From assembly GCF_000620305.1 (NCBI RefSeq), contig NZ_KK211104.1:1-64000 (forward strand): 64,000 nt of DNA. Direction: 5' to 3'. The notes below the pieces were generated by a model. It was not told where the DNA came from and made no database searches. It saw only the letters and a program-made list of their open reading frames with translations. This document shows positions 38,070 to 45,984 of this stretch, piece by piece. This stretch comes from Desulfitibacter alkalitolerans DSM 16504. Lineage in GTDB: Bacteria > Bacillota > DSM-16504 > Desulfitibacterales > Desulfitibacteraceae. Position 1 is the first letter of the stretch. Each line of letters begins with the position of its first letter. A program made the translations under genes and the position numbers.

Positions 38070-39089
38070 TTATTTTAAGCTTTCCAACAGTTCAGTATAG
38101 GTTTTAGTCATTTCATCTAGATATGCCTGTGCTTCATTCATGTCCATTGCAACAGGAACAAAGCCCTGCTCAATCATTTGCTTTCTAAGGTTTTCATCAT
38201 TTGCTACTTCCATGAATGCATCAGAAAGTTTTTTCTTGTACTCTTCAGGTGTTCCAGGAGGCACTGCTACACCCCTGTCAATACTTGGGATCATGTCATA
38301 TCCCTTTTCAATAAAGGTTGGAACATCTGGTAGAGCTTCAAATCTTTCAGTTCCACCAAAAGCTAATATTTTCATACTGTCTTCATATTGAACCAGGGCA
38401 TCAGAGTTAGCCATAACGGCTGCAACGTGTTTGCCGAGGAAGGCCTGCATTTGTGGAGCAGCTCCTGTAAAGGGAACGTATGTCAATGTTACTCCAGTCA
38501 AAGCTTCAAATTCAATAGCTGCAATATGGTGTCCACTAAATGTACCTGAACCACCAACTGTTACAGCACCAGGGTTTGCCTTTGCGTACTCAATGAATTC
38601 TTCCAATGTGTCAAAGGGACTATCCTTTTGTACAGCAAGACCTACAGGTGTTCTTTGGAAGAAAGCTACTGGTTCTATCTGCTCAGTTTTGTAGCCTGCA
38701 TTATCTCTGGATAGTGGCTGCAGAATAATGTGTGGAACGTTGATACCAGCCATGAAGTAACCATCTGGCTTGTGGTTAACCAGCTCTGACCAGCCTACTG
38801 CTCCACCACCGCCAGCCTTGTAAGTTACAATAACACTGGTTCCAAGGATTTTTTCAAGTAATGGCTGCTGTCTTCTTGCCTCAACGTCTGACTGTCCACC
38901 TGGATCAAAGGGAATCAAGTAAGTTATTGGGCTGCTCGGATAATTAGGATCTACAGTAACTTCCTTTGGGGCATCCTTGCCCTCTTCAGGGGCCTTACCT
39001 TCATCTTTAGTTCCACTACAACCAACAACTAAAGCCATTGACAACAGTAAAACTAATAAACATAAACCTAACAATTTAACCTTACGCAT
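38070..39089 (-). CDS. tctC: Tripartite tricarboxylate transporter substrate-binding protein TctC
   Basis: A 339-residue solute-binding lipoprotein: signal peptide with lipobox VVGCSG (Cys about 24), a charged linker, then the BUG/TctC fold (ITYLIPFDPGGQSDVEARR, GTSVIVTYKAGGGGAVGW, VTVGGSGTFSGHH). It captures the solute outside the cell. AGGAGGAGG precedes the ATG. It is the first transporter gene after the FadR-type regulator gene. Confidence 0.92.
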   Translation of the reverse strand: MRKVKLLGLCLLVLLLSMALVVGCSGTKDEGKAPEEGKDAPKEVTVDPNYPSSPITYLIPFDPGGQSDVEARRQQPLLEKILGTSVIVTYKAGGGGAVGWSELVNHKPDGYFMAGINVPHIILQPLSRDNAGYKTEQIEPVAFFQRTPVGLAVQKDSPFDTLEEFIEYAKANPGAVTVGGSGTFSGHHIAAIEFEALTGVTLTYVPFTGAAPQMQAFLGKHVAAVMANSDALVQYEDSMKILAFGGTERFEALPDVPTFIEKGYDMIPSIDRGVAVPPGTPEEYKKKLSDAFMEVANDENLRKQMIEQGFVPVAMDMNEAQAYLDEMTKTYTELLESLK

Positions 39090-39127
39090 TAATGAACCTC
39101 CTCCTAATACTCTTTTTATTTTTTTAT

Positions 39128-39151
39128 TTTTAAAGGGTTAACCCTTTAAAA
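39128..39151. promoter_or_regulatory. 24-bp perfect palindrome upstream of tctC
   Basis: Two AAAGGGTT/AACCCTTT halves flanked by T and A runs form an uninterrupted palindrome centred at 39139/39140. No T-run follows in either direction, so it is not a typical terminator. It lies about 40 bases before tctC and just after the fadR-type gene, a reasonable place for an operator. Confidence 0.45.
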
Positions 39152-39184
39152 CATGGTTAGGACTTAAATGATTATCTTTTTGTA

Positions 39185-39925
39185 TTATCTTTTTTGACCC
39201 AAAATAACATCTTTTTCAACAGCGTCTAGATGGTCCAGCATGGCCCTTCTAGCTTTTTCTCCATCTCGTTCTAGCAGGGCCTCTGCAATCTTCATGTGTT
39301 CTTGCAGGGATTTTTGGGGCCTGCCTTTAACACTTGCAGCCCTGGCCCTTGAATCTGCTAGTAAATCCAGTAGATTGTCCATTATATTTCCTAAAACACT
39401 ATTGTTTGCTGCTTCTGCTAGAAGATGATGAAACTTTCCATCCTGTTTGGCTAGAACAGCTAAAAAATCTCCCTTGGAACTATTATCTAGGATATATATA
39501 GTCTCCTGGACCAGGTTATATATCTTTTTTAACTGCTCATCTGTCCCATTTTGACAAGCCCATACAGCTGCTTCAGTTTCTATCAGCTTTCTTATTTGAA
39601 AAAGCTCTTCAATTTTTTTTTCATCTACAAAAATATGGGATATAAACTTCTTCATATATTCATCAGGGTCATTATTTGCTATGAAAACTCCTTGCCCATG
39701 CTTTATAGTTACTACTCCTGATACTTCAAGGAGCCTCAAAGCTTCCCGAAGAGATGTTCTGCTTACACCTAGCATGCCTGCCAATTCTCTTTCTGAAGGC
39801 AGCTTGTCACCTGGCCTTAATTCTCCATGCATTATGCCCTTCTTTAATTCGGCAATAACCTTCTCGTAGACGTTGGCAGATTTTTCATTTACTGGCTGAA
39901 ACATTACCTTTGCCTCGACCCTCAT
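39185..39925 (-). CDS. FadR-subfamily GntR regulator
   Basis: 246 residues: winged helix-turn-helix (about 18-85, GDKLPSERELAGMLGVSRTS, LREALRLLEVSGVV) and an FCD ligand-binding domain (about 95-235; IRKLIETEAAVWACQ, HHLLAEAANN). FCD regulators usually sense small organic acids. It lies between the UxaA-type lyase genes and the transporter genes and is the likely local regulator. Start could also be ATG at 39904 (MFQPV). Confidence 0.9.
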   Translation of the reverse strand: MRVEAKVMFQPVNEKSANVYEKVIAELKKGIMHGELRPGDKLPSERELAGMLGVSRTSLREALRLLEVSGVVTIKHGQGVFIANNDPDEYMKKFISHIFVDEKKIEELFQIRKLIETEAAVWACQNGTDEQLKKIYNLVQETIYILDNSSKGDFLAVLAKQDGKFHHLLAEAANNSVLGNIMDNLLDLLADSRARAASVKGRPQKSLQEHMKIAEALLERDGEKARRAMLDHLDAVEKDVILGQKR

Positions 39926-40011
39926 AATAAACCCTCACTTTGCAACACTATATACTTAAGCCAACCCTATTAACTCCTGGCATGGTTTATTCCATTCTTG
40001 CTCTATTTGAT

Positions 40012-41184
40012 TTAGATGCTTAAACCAGCCCTACTGATACCAAATCCACTACGTTCTTTTAATATTTCACATTTAGTTAATTTGCCTGATAGCACTTCAA
40101 CTAGTTCATTGTATATTAAATCACCAGCTTGTTCTAAGGTAATTTCACCAGCAAGAATGCCGCTTAAGTCAAGATCCATTGTGTCTTTCATTTGCCTCCA
40201 GGAATTAGCGTTACCAGTAATTTTGATTGTAGGCATAATTGGTTGGGCAATTGTGTGGCCACCGCCGGTACAAAATACCATGGCCTGGGCTCCTCCAGCA
40301 GCAATGGAAGTGATAGACTCAGCTCCATGGCCAGGGGTATTCATTAGATAAACTCCCGCTTGTTTGTTCAATACAGGCTGTCCATTACTTATAACATCAA
40401 TAATAGGTGCGGAACCACTCTTCTTTGCTCCACCCAGGGATTTTTCTTCTATGGTGCTTAATCCCCCAACTATGTTGTCTCCTGTAGGCTGGGAACCTCT
40501 AATATCTTCTCCTGTAGCAAGAATTTTTTGTTCATAAGAAGCAATTTCATCTATAATTTTTTGGGCTATTTGGGGTGAAACTGCCTTGGAAGTCAACCAT
40601 TCTTCTGCTCCCATGAGTTCAGGAAATTCAGCAAGTATTGATCTTCCACCTTCTCTTACTATCCTATCAGAACAAAATCCTAAAGCAGGATTAGCCGAAA
40701 GGCCCTGGGTGGTGTCTGATGTTCCACAATTCAAGCCTAATAAGAATTGGCTCATTTCCACTTCTTCTCTCTTCATTTTTGACAGTTCTTGAGCAAAATA
40801 CATAGCTTGACGTGTAGCTACTGCTGTAGCTTCTATAGCTCCACCAACTTCTCTTATGTTAACTCCAAAAACTGGTTTTCCGGATTTTGATATTTCTTCT
40901 CCCATTTCATCAATGTTGCAGAATGCTTCTCTAAAGTGATCTACTATAACTACTGCACCTACGTTAGGGTTCTTTGCTAAACCACATAAAATGTCAAAGG
41001 TCATTTTAAGGTCAGACATGGTTTGACATCTTCCCAAGTCATGTGTAATAGGAATTGATCCTTCTATTGTGTTGGCAACTCTTTCTACTACACTATTTGC
41101 ATAAACTGTTGCAGAAAGTATTAAAACATAGTTTCTTGCTCCTACTTGTCCGTCTGGTCTATAGTATCCATACCATTTAGTCAT
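40012..41184 (-). CDS. UxaA-family lyase, large (catalytic) subunit
   Basis: About 390 residues of the UxaA C-terminal type: GYYRPDGQVGARNYVLIL, QTMSDLKMTF, GLNCGTSDTTQGLSANPALG (with cluster-type Cys), and GGGHTIAQPIMPTIKITGN. In this family, altronate dehydratase and galactarate dehydratase are single chains, whereas sulfolactate sulfo-lyase (SuyAB) and several uncharacterised enzymes are split as here. The start ATG at 41184 overlaps the small-subunit stop by one base (TAATG). Reaction: probably beta-elimination of a hydroxy or sulfo acid; exact substrate unknown. Confidence 0.8.
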   Translation of the reverse strand: MTKWYGYYRPDGQVGARNYVLILSATVYANSVVERVANTIEGSIPITHDLGRCQTMSDLKMTFDILCGLAKNPNVGAVVIVDHFREAFCNIDEMGEEISKSGKPVFGVNIREVGGAIEATAVATRQAMYFAQELSKMKREEVEMSQFLLGLNCGTSDTTQGLSANPALGFCSDRIVREGGRSILAEFPELMGAEEWLTSKAVSPQIAQKIIDEIASYEQKILATGEDIRGSQPTGDNIVGGLSTIEEKSLGGAKKSGSAPIIDVISNGQPVLNKQAGVYLMNTPGHGAESITSIAAGGAQAMVFCTGGGHTIAQPIMPTIKITGNANSWRQMKDTMDLDLSGILAGEITLEQAGDLIYNELVEVLSGKLTKCEILKERSGFGISRAGLSI

Positions 41185-41507
41185 TAACATGCACATCCTT
41201 TCTGTTTTGCTGCTAAGTCTCCTCTGCCCCTTAGTGGTTCTATGTTATGAATATGAACGTGCTCACCAACAGCTATGTCTGCTGTCGCTCTTCCAATACT
41301 TAATCCATACTTAAGAATAATGTCCCCTGCTTTAATTGGCTTAATTGCAACCTTGTGTCCATAGGGAATATCAGCAGAAACCTTAATTTGCAGCTCCTCG
41401 CCCATGACAGTTACAGGAATAACCATACCTTTTTTTACATCGTTACTTAAAATATTTGCTACATTGTCTTTCGCTTCGTCAACTACCCAGGCAATTTTTG
41501 TAGTCAT
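41184..41507 (-). CDS. UxaA-family lyase, small (SAF-domain) subunit
   Basis: About 107 residues, the N-terminal SAF-like domain of UxaA as a separate chain: DNVANILSNDVKKGMVI, ISADIPYGHK-type segment IPYGHKVAIKPIKAGDIILK, YGLSIGRATADIAVGEHVHIHN. ATG at 41507 (MTTKIAW) follows AAAGGAGGAG; the frame continues to 41543. It is translationally coupled to the large subunit. A REP-like element lies just upstream of the ribosome binding site. Confidence 0.82.
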   Translation of the reverse strand: MTTKIAWVVDEAKDNVANILSNDVKKGMVIPVTVMGEELQIKVSADIPYGHKVAIKPIKAGDIILKYGLSIGRATADIAVGEHVHIHNIEPLRGRGDLAAKQKGCAC

Positions 41508-41519
41508 TAATACTCCTCC

Positions 41520-41600
41520 TTTTTTAATTGTACAGGGACACACCTCTTTTAGAGTTCTGCTCTGTAGCTATGGAATGTCCCCAACTTATAAAAGTTTGTA
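41520..41600. repeat. REP-like short repeat upstream of the UxaA-type genes
   Basis: Contains tgtacagggacacacc and ggaatgtccccaactta, in the same order as tgtacggggacacacc and gtccccaaactta at 17530-17637. Both copies end at the ribosome binding site of a leftward gene. From 41600 to 41907 I see only AT-rich sequence with no gene, presumably holding the gerA-like promoter. Confidence 0.5.
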
Positions 41601-41907
41601 GTTTTTTTACTGCTTACCATCTATTTCAAAAGATACCTACTTGAACTGGTAAGAAGTCTGTGGTCAGTGGTCCAACCACTTTTACATTTGCTATATTTCT
41701 ACATGTTTTTTCATTTTCCTGCTGCTATAAGTAAATTTAATAACAAAATATTATAGGCTTATTTCCTTTGTTTATATTAAAAGCTAGATTTATCACCTTT
41801 AACCAACTACGCATAAAACCCCCACCATATACAAAAAATATAGAGTGAAACTTGCCAACTAGAAACATGCCAGTTTTATGGCCTGGATGGGTTTAGGAGG
41901 TTCATAA

Positions 41908-43221
41908 ATGGATTCCGCTAAACAGGAGGAGCACAAGGAGAAACTTGCCTATATAGACAAAAGGGTAGAAAACAATCTGGAAGTTATAGATTTCTTCTTT
42001 GCAGACAGTGAGGTTGTAACCAAAAAGATAACAGACACTTCCAAAAAAAAAGTCCTCTATGGAGTAGCTTATCTGGACAACTCCGTCGATATTAACCTGC
42101 TTAACAGAGATGTGCTTAAGCTAATTAGAAGCCATGTGTCAAAGGGGTCATCACGTGCACTGGTAATTTCAGAGCTGGAGGATTCCATTGCTAACATCAT
42201 TGCTGTGGACACCCTTGATGAAGCAATGGATTTTTTAGTACAGGGTTTTGTGGTCTTCTTTGCAGAAGGTTCGGAAAAGGCCTGGGTTATGGAATTAAGA
42301 AAGTTTCCCCAGAGGTCAGTTCAAGAACCAGAGTCAGAGGTTCAGGCCAGGGGGCCCAAACTTGGTTTTACTGAGGTAATTGGTGAGAATACTGCACTTA
42401 TAAGGCGAAGTATTAAGTCCAGCGAACTAAAATTTAAAACCTTTATCATTGGAACTAAATCTAGGACAATAGTAGAGGTTGCTTATATTGAATCCCTGGT
42501 AGAGCAAGATGTTTTAAAAGAGATTATAGATCGTCTTGAAACTATAAAAACTGATGTAGTTACTGGCACAGGACAGCTTGTGGAATTTATTACTGATCAC
42601 CCTTCCTCCCCTTTTCCACAAACATTGCGTACTGAAAGGCCTGACAAGGTAGCTGCTAATTTGTTGGAGGGCAGAGTTGGGATTATTGTAGACGGACATC
42701 CTGATGCCATTATTTTGCCTGCCCCCCTGCCCTTATTTTTTCAAACCCTTGATGAGTATAACACTCCCTGGATATTTGGCTCCCTGTTAAGGCTTATCAG
42801 ATGGTTCAGTTTTATAGTGGCCATGTTTTTACCTGGCTTTTATATTGCCATAATTTCTGTAAACTATGAAATATTACCCCTTGAAATGCTGGTAGTTATC
42901 TCTGAATCCCGTTCCAAGGTTCCCTTTCCTCCCTTGATTGAAGCAGTGCTTATGGAGGTAACCATAGAGATTCTGCGAGAAGCAGGAATCCGACTTCCAG
43001 GAGCCTTGGGCCAGACCATAGGTATTGTGGGAGCAATGGAATTTATGAAGATGATAAAAAAAATGCAGGAGGCCAATTCAGACCCCCTGGCACTGGGCAA
43101 AAGATTTCGGGCTAAATACTTTCAAGTTTTCCAGGAAATAGACTGGAGGGAACATTACCCCTATGCTGATTTAAACATTGATGTCAGGGTAAATATTCCC
43201 CGTTTCGGGGTGATTAATTAG
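41908..43221 (+). CDS. GerA-family spore germination protein, short atypical form
   Basis: 437 residues. The soluble N-terminal GerA domain is intact (IKTFIIGTKSRTIVEVAYIE in parts, EGRVGIIVDGHPDAIILPAP), as are the first two membrane segments (LIRWFSFIVAMFLPGFYIAI) and the conserved SESRSKVPFPPLIEAVLMEV and REAGIRLPGALGQTIGIVGA (to about residue 376). Normal GerA proteins continue with several more membrane segments. Here the sequence changes to a charged tail (KMIKKMQEANSDPLALGKRF, then YFQVFQEIDWREHYPYADLN). The frame is intact. It has no gerB/gerC neighbours and overlaps the convergent iclR-type gene by 8 bases. Confidence 0.82.
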   Translation: MDSAKQEEHKEKLAYIDKRVENNLEVIDFFFADSEVVTKKITDTSKKKVLYGVAYLDNSVDINLLNRDVLKLIRSHVSKGSSRALVISELEDSIANIIAVDTLDEAMDFLVQGFVVFFAEGSEKAWVMELRKFPQRSVQEPESEVQARGPKLGFTEVIGENTALIRRSIKSSELKFKTFIIGTKSRTIVEVAYIESLVEQDVLKEIIDRLETIKTDVVTGTGQLVEFITDHPSSPFPQTLRTERPDKVAANLLEGRVGIIVDGHPDAIILPAPLPLFFQTLDEYNTPWIFGSLLRLIRWFSFIVAMFLPGFYIAIISVNYEILPLEMLVVISESRSKVPFPPLIEAVLMEVTIEILREAGIRLPGALGQTIGIVGAMEFMKMIKKMQEANSDPLALGKRFRAKYFQVFQEIDWREHYPYADLNIDVRVNIPRFGVIN

Positions 43222-43993
43222 TGGGAACGCTATAGCCAAGGAGCCGAGAAATTTTTTCTGTAGCTTCCATAACCTTATGACACAAAGAATTTTCAATTCT
43301 ATCAATGGTCATTCTTTCACTAGGACCAGCAATGCTTACTGCTGCAACAACCTGACCGAGATGGTTTCTAACTGGTGCTGCAACACACCTTACTCCTGCT
43401 TCATTTTCTATATCATCTACAGCGTATCCTTTCTTTCTTACCATTGCTAGGTGTTCCATTAATACTTCGTAGTCAATTATAGTATTGGGAGTTCTCTTGG
43501 GCAGCTCAGCTTCTAAAATCAGGTTTTTTAATCTTCTCTCCGGTAAAAAAGCTAACATTATTTTACCAGCCGAAGTGGAATGGGCAAAACCTTGGACACC
43601 AATACGAGAATATAACCGGATTGTATTACAACTTTCAACCTTATCAATATAAATTATATAATTTTTATCCAATACAACTAGATGGACTGTCTCGTTACAA
43701 TCTTCAACAAGCCTTTCCAGTACTGGTCTGGCAATTTTACGCAAGTCTATATTTTCTAATAGTTCTCCTGCAAGTTGTAAAATTTTTAGACCTAATTTGT
43801 ACTTACCTGAAATGTTATCTCTTGTAATGAAACCGTTATTCTCTAAAGTTGAAAGCAAACGAAAAACCGTACTTTTGTGCATGTCAAGAATTCTTGCAAT
43901 TTCCGTGAGTGTAAGTTCTTTCTCAGACTTGCCTATTATTTCTAATACTGATAAAGCCTTGGCTACAGAATTAATTTGGTTTTTTGCATCCAT
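43214..43993 (-). CDS. IclR-family transcriptional regulator
   Basis: 259 residues: winged helix-turn-helix (about 8-68; ELTLTEIARILDMHKSTVFR, LLSTLENNGFI) and IclR effector domain (about 85-250; GFAHSTSAGKIMLAF, GYAVDDIENEAGVRCVAAPV, AAVSIAGPSERM). Such proteins control sugar-acid and aromatic-acid catabolism. It is the last gene of the leftward catabolic cluster. Its probable sites are the palindromes at 56272, 60919 and 61098. Confidence 0.93.
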   Translation of the reverse strand: MDAKNQINSVAKALSVLEIIGKSEKELTLTEIARILDMHKSTVFRLLSTLENNGFITRDNISGKYKLGLKILQLAGELLENIDLRKIARPVLERLVEDCNETVHLVVLDKNYIIYIDKVESCNTIRLYSRIGVQGFAHSTSAGKIMLAFLPERRLKNLILEAELPKRTPNTIIDYEVLMEHLAMVRKKGYAVDDIENEAGVRCVAAPVRNHLGQVVAAVSIAGPSERMTIDRIENSLCHKVMEATEKISRLLGYSVPTN

Positions 43994-44101
43994 TTATAGT
44001 GTTCTCCTTTAACTAAACCGACCATATCATTCCTTACAAGTCATAATTAGTTCTTTTTCTTATATACAATTGTACATATTTTTGGCATAATTTCTACATA
44101 T

Positions 44102-45169
44102 TTATTGATATTGATTTAGAAAACTACTTATATTTAAAGCAATGTTTGTATCTTCTGCAACTATATGCAGACATACACCCTTCATGGGTACTTTTCTGCA
44201 AATTAATTTCACTTCATCCAAGGATAGATCTCCCCATACCAAAAATCTTTTCTCTTTTTCTACTACCTTAATGAAATATGGTATCAATTCTTCTATTGTT
44301 GGTCCACCCACATCTTTATTTATCTGTATTACCTTAAGTTCTTCAATTGTAAGTATTTCATCAAGGGCAAATAGTGAGGCTGGATGTAAATGAATTAAAT
44401 TGAATGGATATACCCTTGAAATTTCTTCATTTGCTTTTCTTAAATATTTGGCATAAAGTTTAGGAGAAAGAAGAGCACATGCATCTTCCTGAAACCATAT
44501 GGCTTTATCAGGAGTCCAGAGGCTGTAAAAGCCAAAACCTGTTCCGCCAGAAAATTCATTAAGCCTTTCCTGCTGATATTTAATAAATTGAATGTAGAAT
44601 TTAGTTAGTTTGTTTTGAAGTGCTATGCTTTCGTCAGGATATAGAATATAGTCTATAGCAAATTGCTCATGCCCTCTAAGACAGGACATCATGTCAGAAA
44701 TTCCCCTCAATATGGGCTGCCCTATTGGAAATCTTCCGTTAGATAAGATAATAAGTTTTTCAATATACTCCATATATTTTTTAACCCACAAATTATCAGG
44801 ATCAAATGTTATATCTCCTATTCGCTCCCAACTTAAATTCATTGGTTCAGCAATAAAAGAACTTTGTCCACCAATAATTTCACACCCTAATATGGCTTCC
44901 ATCCAGGGTATGCCGGTATATGGGCTGGCTACCAGGGTTAAATCCTGCTCCACATCTATAGTTTCTTTATACATTCTCTCATAATCGTCCAAAAAATCTT
45001 CTACTATTATCATTTCAGGAGTAATATGCAAGCCATCAACCAAGATTTTTTTTGCACCTAAATATCTTTTTGCAGGAAAATATGAACCCAGACTAAATCC
45101 AAATAAAGGTCTGTTCATTTTTTCTCCAGACCAGAATTCTATATGCCTCAGTTTTTTATTATTATTCAT
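44102..45169 (-). CDS. URO-D-fold protein, atypical
   Basis: 355 residues with the overall plan of uroporphyrinogen decarboxylase-fold (URO-D/MtaA) proteins: PLFGFSLGSYFP near the start, a middle GISDMMSCLRGHEQFAIDYI, and a C-terminal region ending SSFLNQYQ. The zinc motif HxCG of methylcobamide:thiol methyltransferases is missing; the equivalent place reads LIHLHPASLFAL. It is unlikely to be HemE, as key N-terminal arginines are not evident. GGAGC precedes the ATG. It follows the aldolase gene by 15 bases in the same operon. Activity unknown. Confidence 0.65.
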   Translation of the reverse strand: MNNNKKLRHIEFWSGEKMNRPLFGFSLGSYFPAKRYLGAKKILVDGLHITPEMIIVEDFLDDYERMYKETIDVEQDLTLVASPYTGIPWMEAILGCEIIGGQSSFIAEPMNLSWERIGDITFDPDNLWVKKYMEYIEKLIILSNGRFPIGQPILRGISDMMSCLRGHEQFAIDYILYPDESIALQNKLTKFYIQFIKYQQERLNEFSGGTGFGFYSLWTPDKAIWFQEDACALLSPKLYAKYLRKANEEISRVYPFNLIHLHPASLFALDEILTIEELKVIQINKDVGGPTIEELIPYFIKVVEKEKRFLVWGDLSLDEVKLICRKVPMKGVCLHIVAEDTNIALNISSFLNQYQ

Positions 45170-45184
45170 TAGTAAAGCTCCTAA

Positions 45185-45955
45185 TCAATTCACTTTTAAT
45201 TCGTCAACAATATTTTTACATTGTTCATAAAATATACCCATATCTACCGAATAAGCAATATATTTAACCCCAGCAATTCGCCATTTCTTGGCATTTTCTA
45301 AGTTATCCACAAAGGTACCTATATGAATACCCTTTGTTTTGCATAGGTCAATAATTTGGCTCATCTTTTCTTCTACTAATGGATGGTCTATCTGCCCAGA
45401 TAGACCTAAAGATTGTGATAAGTCATAAGGTCCTATGAATATGATGTCTATACCTGGCACATCCATTATGTCTCTCAAATTATCAATTGCTTCCTGGCCC
45501 TCCAACTGAATTATTATTAATGTTTCATTTGAGTTAGCAAAATACTCAAATCTTGTCATAGAAGAATATTTTGCAGCCCGCACAAATCGACAAACCCCTC
45601 TCATTCCTTGTGGTGCAAATTTGGCCAATTTAATAATCCTTTGCACATCTTCAGGCTTTGATACTTGAGGAACCTGAATTCCTGCCGCACCAATGTCAAG
45701 GGCTTCTCCAATAATATTATTGCAATTTTCTTTTACCCTGATAATAGGTAAAATACCTGATACCTGAGCTGCCCTAATAAGATTTTGGGCTGATTGTATA
45801 TTATTTGGTCCATGTTCTAGATCAATAATTATAAAATCAAATCCACCATAACCAGCAGCTTCAACTATACCAGGGTCACTGGTTTTTGAAAACGGCCCAT
45901 AAACTGTTTGTGTTTCAAGTTTATTTTTGAAACTTTTTATTAAATCAAAAAGCAT
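45185..45955 (-). CDS. HpcH/HpaI-family aldolase
   Basis: A class II, metal-dependent pyruvate aldolase of 256 residues: FDFIIIDLEHGPNN, APQGMRGVCRFVRAA, a metal glutamate in IIQLEGQEAI and metal aspartate in FIGPYDLSQSLG. Members split 2-keto-3-deoxy sugar acids or 4-hydroxy-2-oxo acids to pyruvate and an aldehyde. It is encoded between an IlvD/Edd dehydratase and a URO-D-like protein, so it likely cleaves the dehydratase product. Confidence 0.9.
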   Translation of the reverse strand: MLFDLIKSFKNKLETQTVYGPFSKTSDPGIVEAAGYGGFDFIIIDLEHGPNNIQSAQNLIRAAQVSGILPIIRVKENCNNIIGEALDIGAAGIQVPQVSKPEDVQRIIKLAKFAPQGMRGVCRFVRAAKYSSMTRFEYFANSNETLIIIQLEGQEAIDNLRDIMDVPGIDIIFIGPYDLSQSLGLSGQIDHPLVEEKMSQIIDLCKTKGIHIGTFVDNLENAKKWRIAGVKYIAYSVDMGIFYEQCKNIVDELKVN

Positions 45956-45984
45956 TTAATTCACCACTTTCTTAATACATTTCC

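Noticed and set aside
36034-39089. Citrate transporter
   Set aside because: TctABC families carry many different acids; no citrate lyase or similar genes are present.
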